Shown: positions 13,482-13,507 of the stretch, in pieces
How the letters are laid out: each line of letters begins with the position of its first letter
Position numbering within the stretch: the first letter of the stretch is position 1
Source of the DNA: Syntrophobacterales bacterium
Lineage (GTDB): Bacteria; Desulfobacterota; Syntrophorhabdia; Syntrophorhabdales; WCHB1-27
Length of the DNA: 13,507 bases
Direction: 5' to 3'
Assembly (NCBI GenBank): GCA_017881765.1
Contig: JADGQN010000086.1
Location: 1-13,507, forward strand
Position numbers and translations under genes: made by a program
Notes under the pieces: generated by a model
Told to the model about the DNA's origin: nothing
Databases searched by the model: none
The model's input: only the letters and a program-made list of their open reading frames with translations

Positions 13482-13507
13482 GTGGACATTCAGATTGGGC
13501 AGGCTTC
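13482..13507 (+). CDS. Start of a further gene (partial)
   Basis: A strong AAGGAGG (13470-13476) is followed after five bases by GTG (13482-13484) and eight open codons reading MDIQIGQA to the window edge. The ribosome site makes a real start likely; the visible part is too short to name a product. The gap from 13370 has no clear promoter; TTGAAA (13427) followed by a poor -10 is the best seen. Confidence 0.5.

Noticed and set aside
1..13507. CRISPR array, tRNA, rRNA, phage or transposase genes
   Set aside because: No regularly spaced direct repeats, cloverleaf sequence, rRNA stretches or DDE/HUH motifs were found on either strand.

Overview
This window looks like chromosomal DNA of an anaerobic, probably deltaproteobacterial (Desulfobacterota, Syntrophorhabdus/Syntrophobacter-like) bacterium. 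The grounds are a moderately GC-rich base composition, an ADP-forming acyl-CoA synthetase fused to a GNAT domain, a Tat-type DsrE-like protein, a small CxxC module of a kind I associate with deltaproteobacterial sensor proteins, and above all a gene with an in-frame UGA that reads as selenocysteine. The placement is inference from gene content; there is no rRNA or other taxonomic marker here.

Layout. At the left edge (1-470, minus) is the start of a SagB/ThcOx-type FMN nitroreductase that runs off the window. A 500-bp spacer (474-980) holds a large nested inverted repeat and candidate divergent promoters. A 1015-residue protein follows (981-4028): a Cys-rich N-terminal module, about 450 residues of acidic, probably disordered linker, and an Hsp70/actin-fold ATPase. 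A small unknown gene (4218-4517, minus) sits between 13-bp inverted repeats. A near-consensus sigma-70 promoter (4834-4862) precedes the acyl-CoA synthetase/GNAT fusion (4929-7604). Two short minus-strand genes come next: a stand-alone Cys module (7620-7982) and an HTH/zinc-ribbon regulator (8239-8571), separated by a repeat-rich, GC-rich spacer.

Centre. Divergent from the regulator is a thioredoxin-fold protein with a UxxC active site and TPR-like C-terminus (8764-9333), where a standard stop-codon reading would lose the first 38 codons. A bacterial SECIS-like hairpin with a GGUC-type loop lies 23 nt after the UGA. With its own promoter, a Tat-signal DsrE/F-like protein follows (9521-10036). 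Together these suggest a redox or sulfur-handling pair, but no experiment is visible in sequence.

Right. A DEDDh exonuclease/UvrC-like GIY-YIG fusion (10189-11625) has an intact exonuclease but three substitutions at GIY-YIG catalytic positions. A promoter at 11671-11699 drives a compact operon: MBL-fold hydrolase, hypoxanthine phosphoribosyltransferase and a DUF1232 membrane protein. A new gene starts at 13482 and leaves the window. I saw no tRNA, rRNA, CRISPR array or transposase gene. The strongest discoveries are the selenoprotein with its SECIS, the degenerate nuclease domain, the unusual Hsp70-like architecture, and several intergenic palindromic elements.
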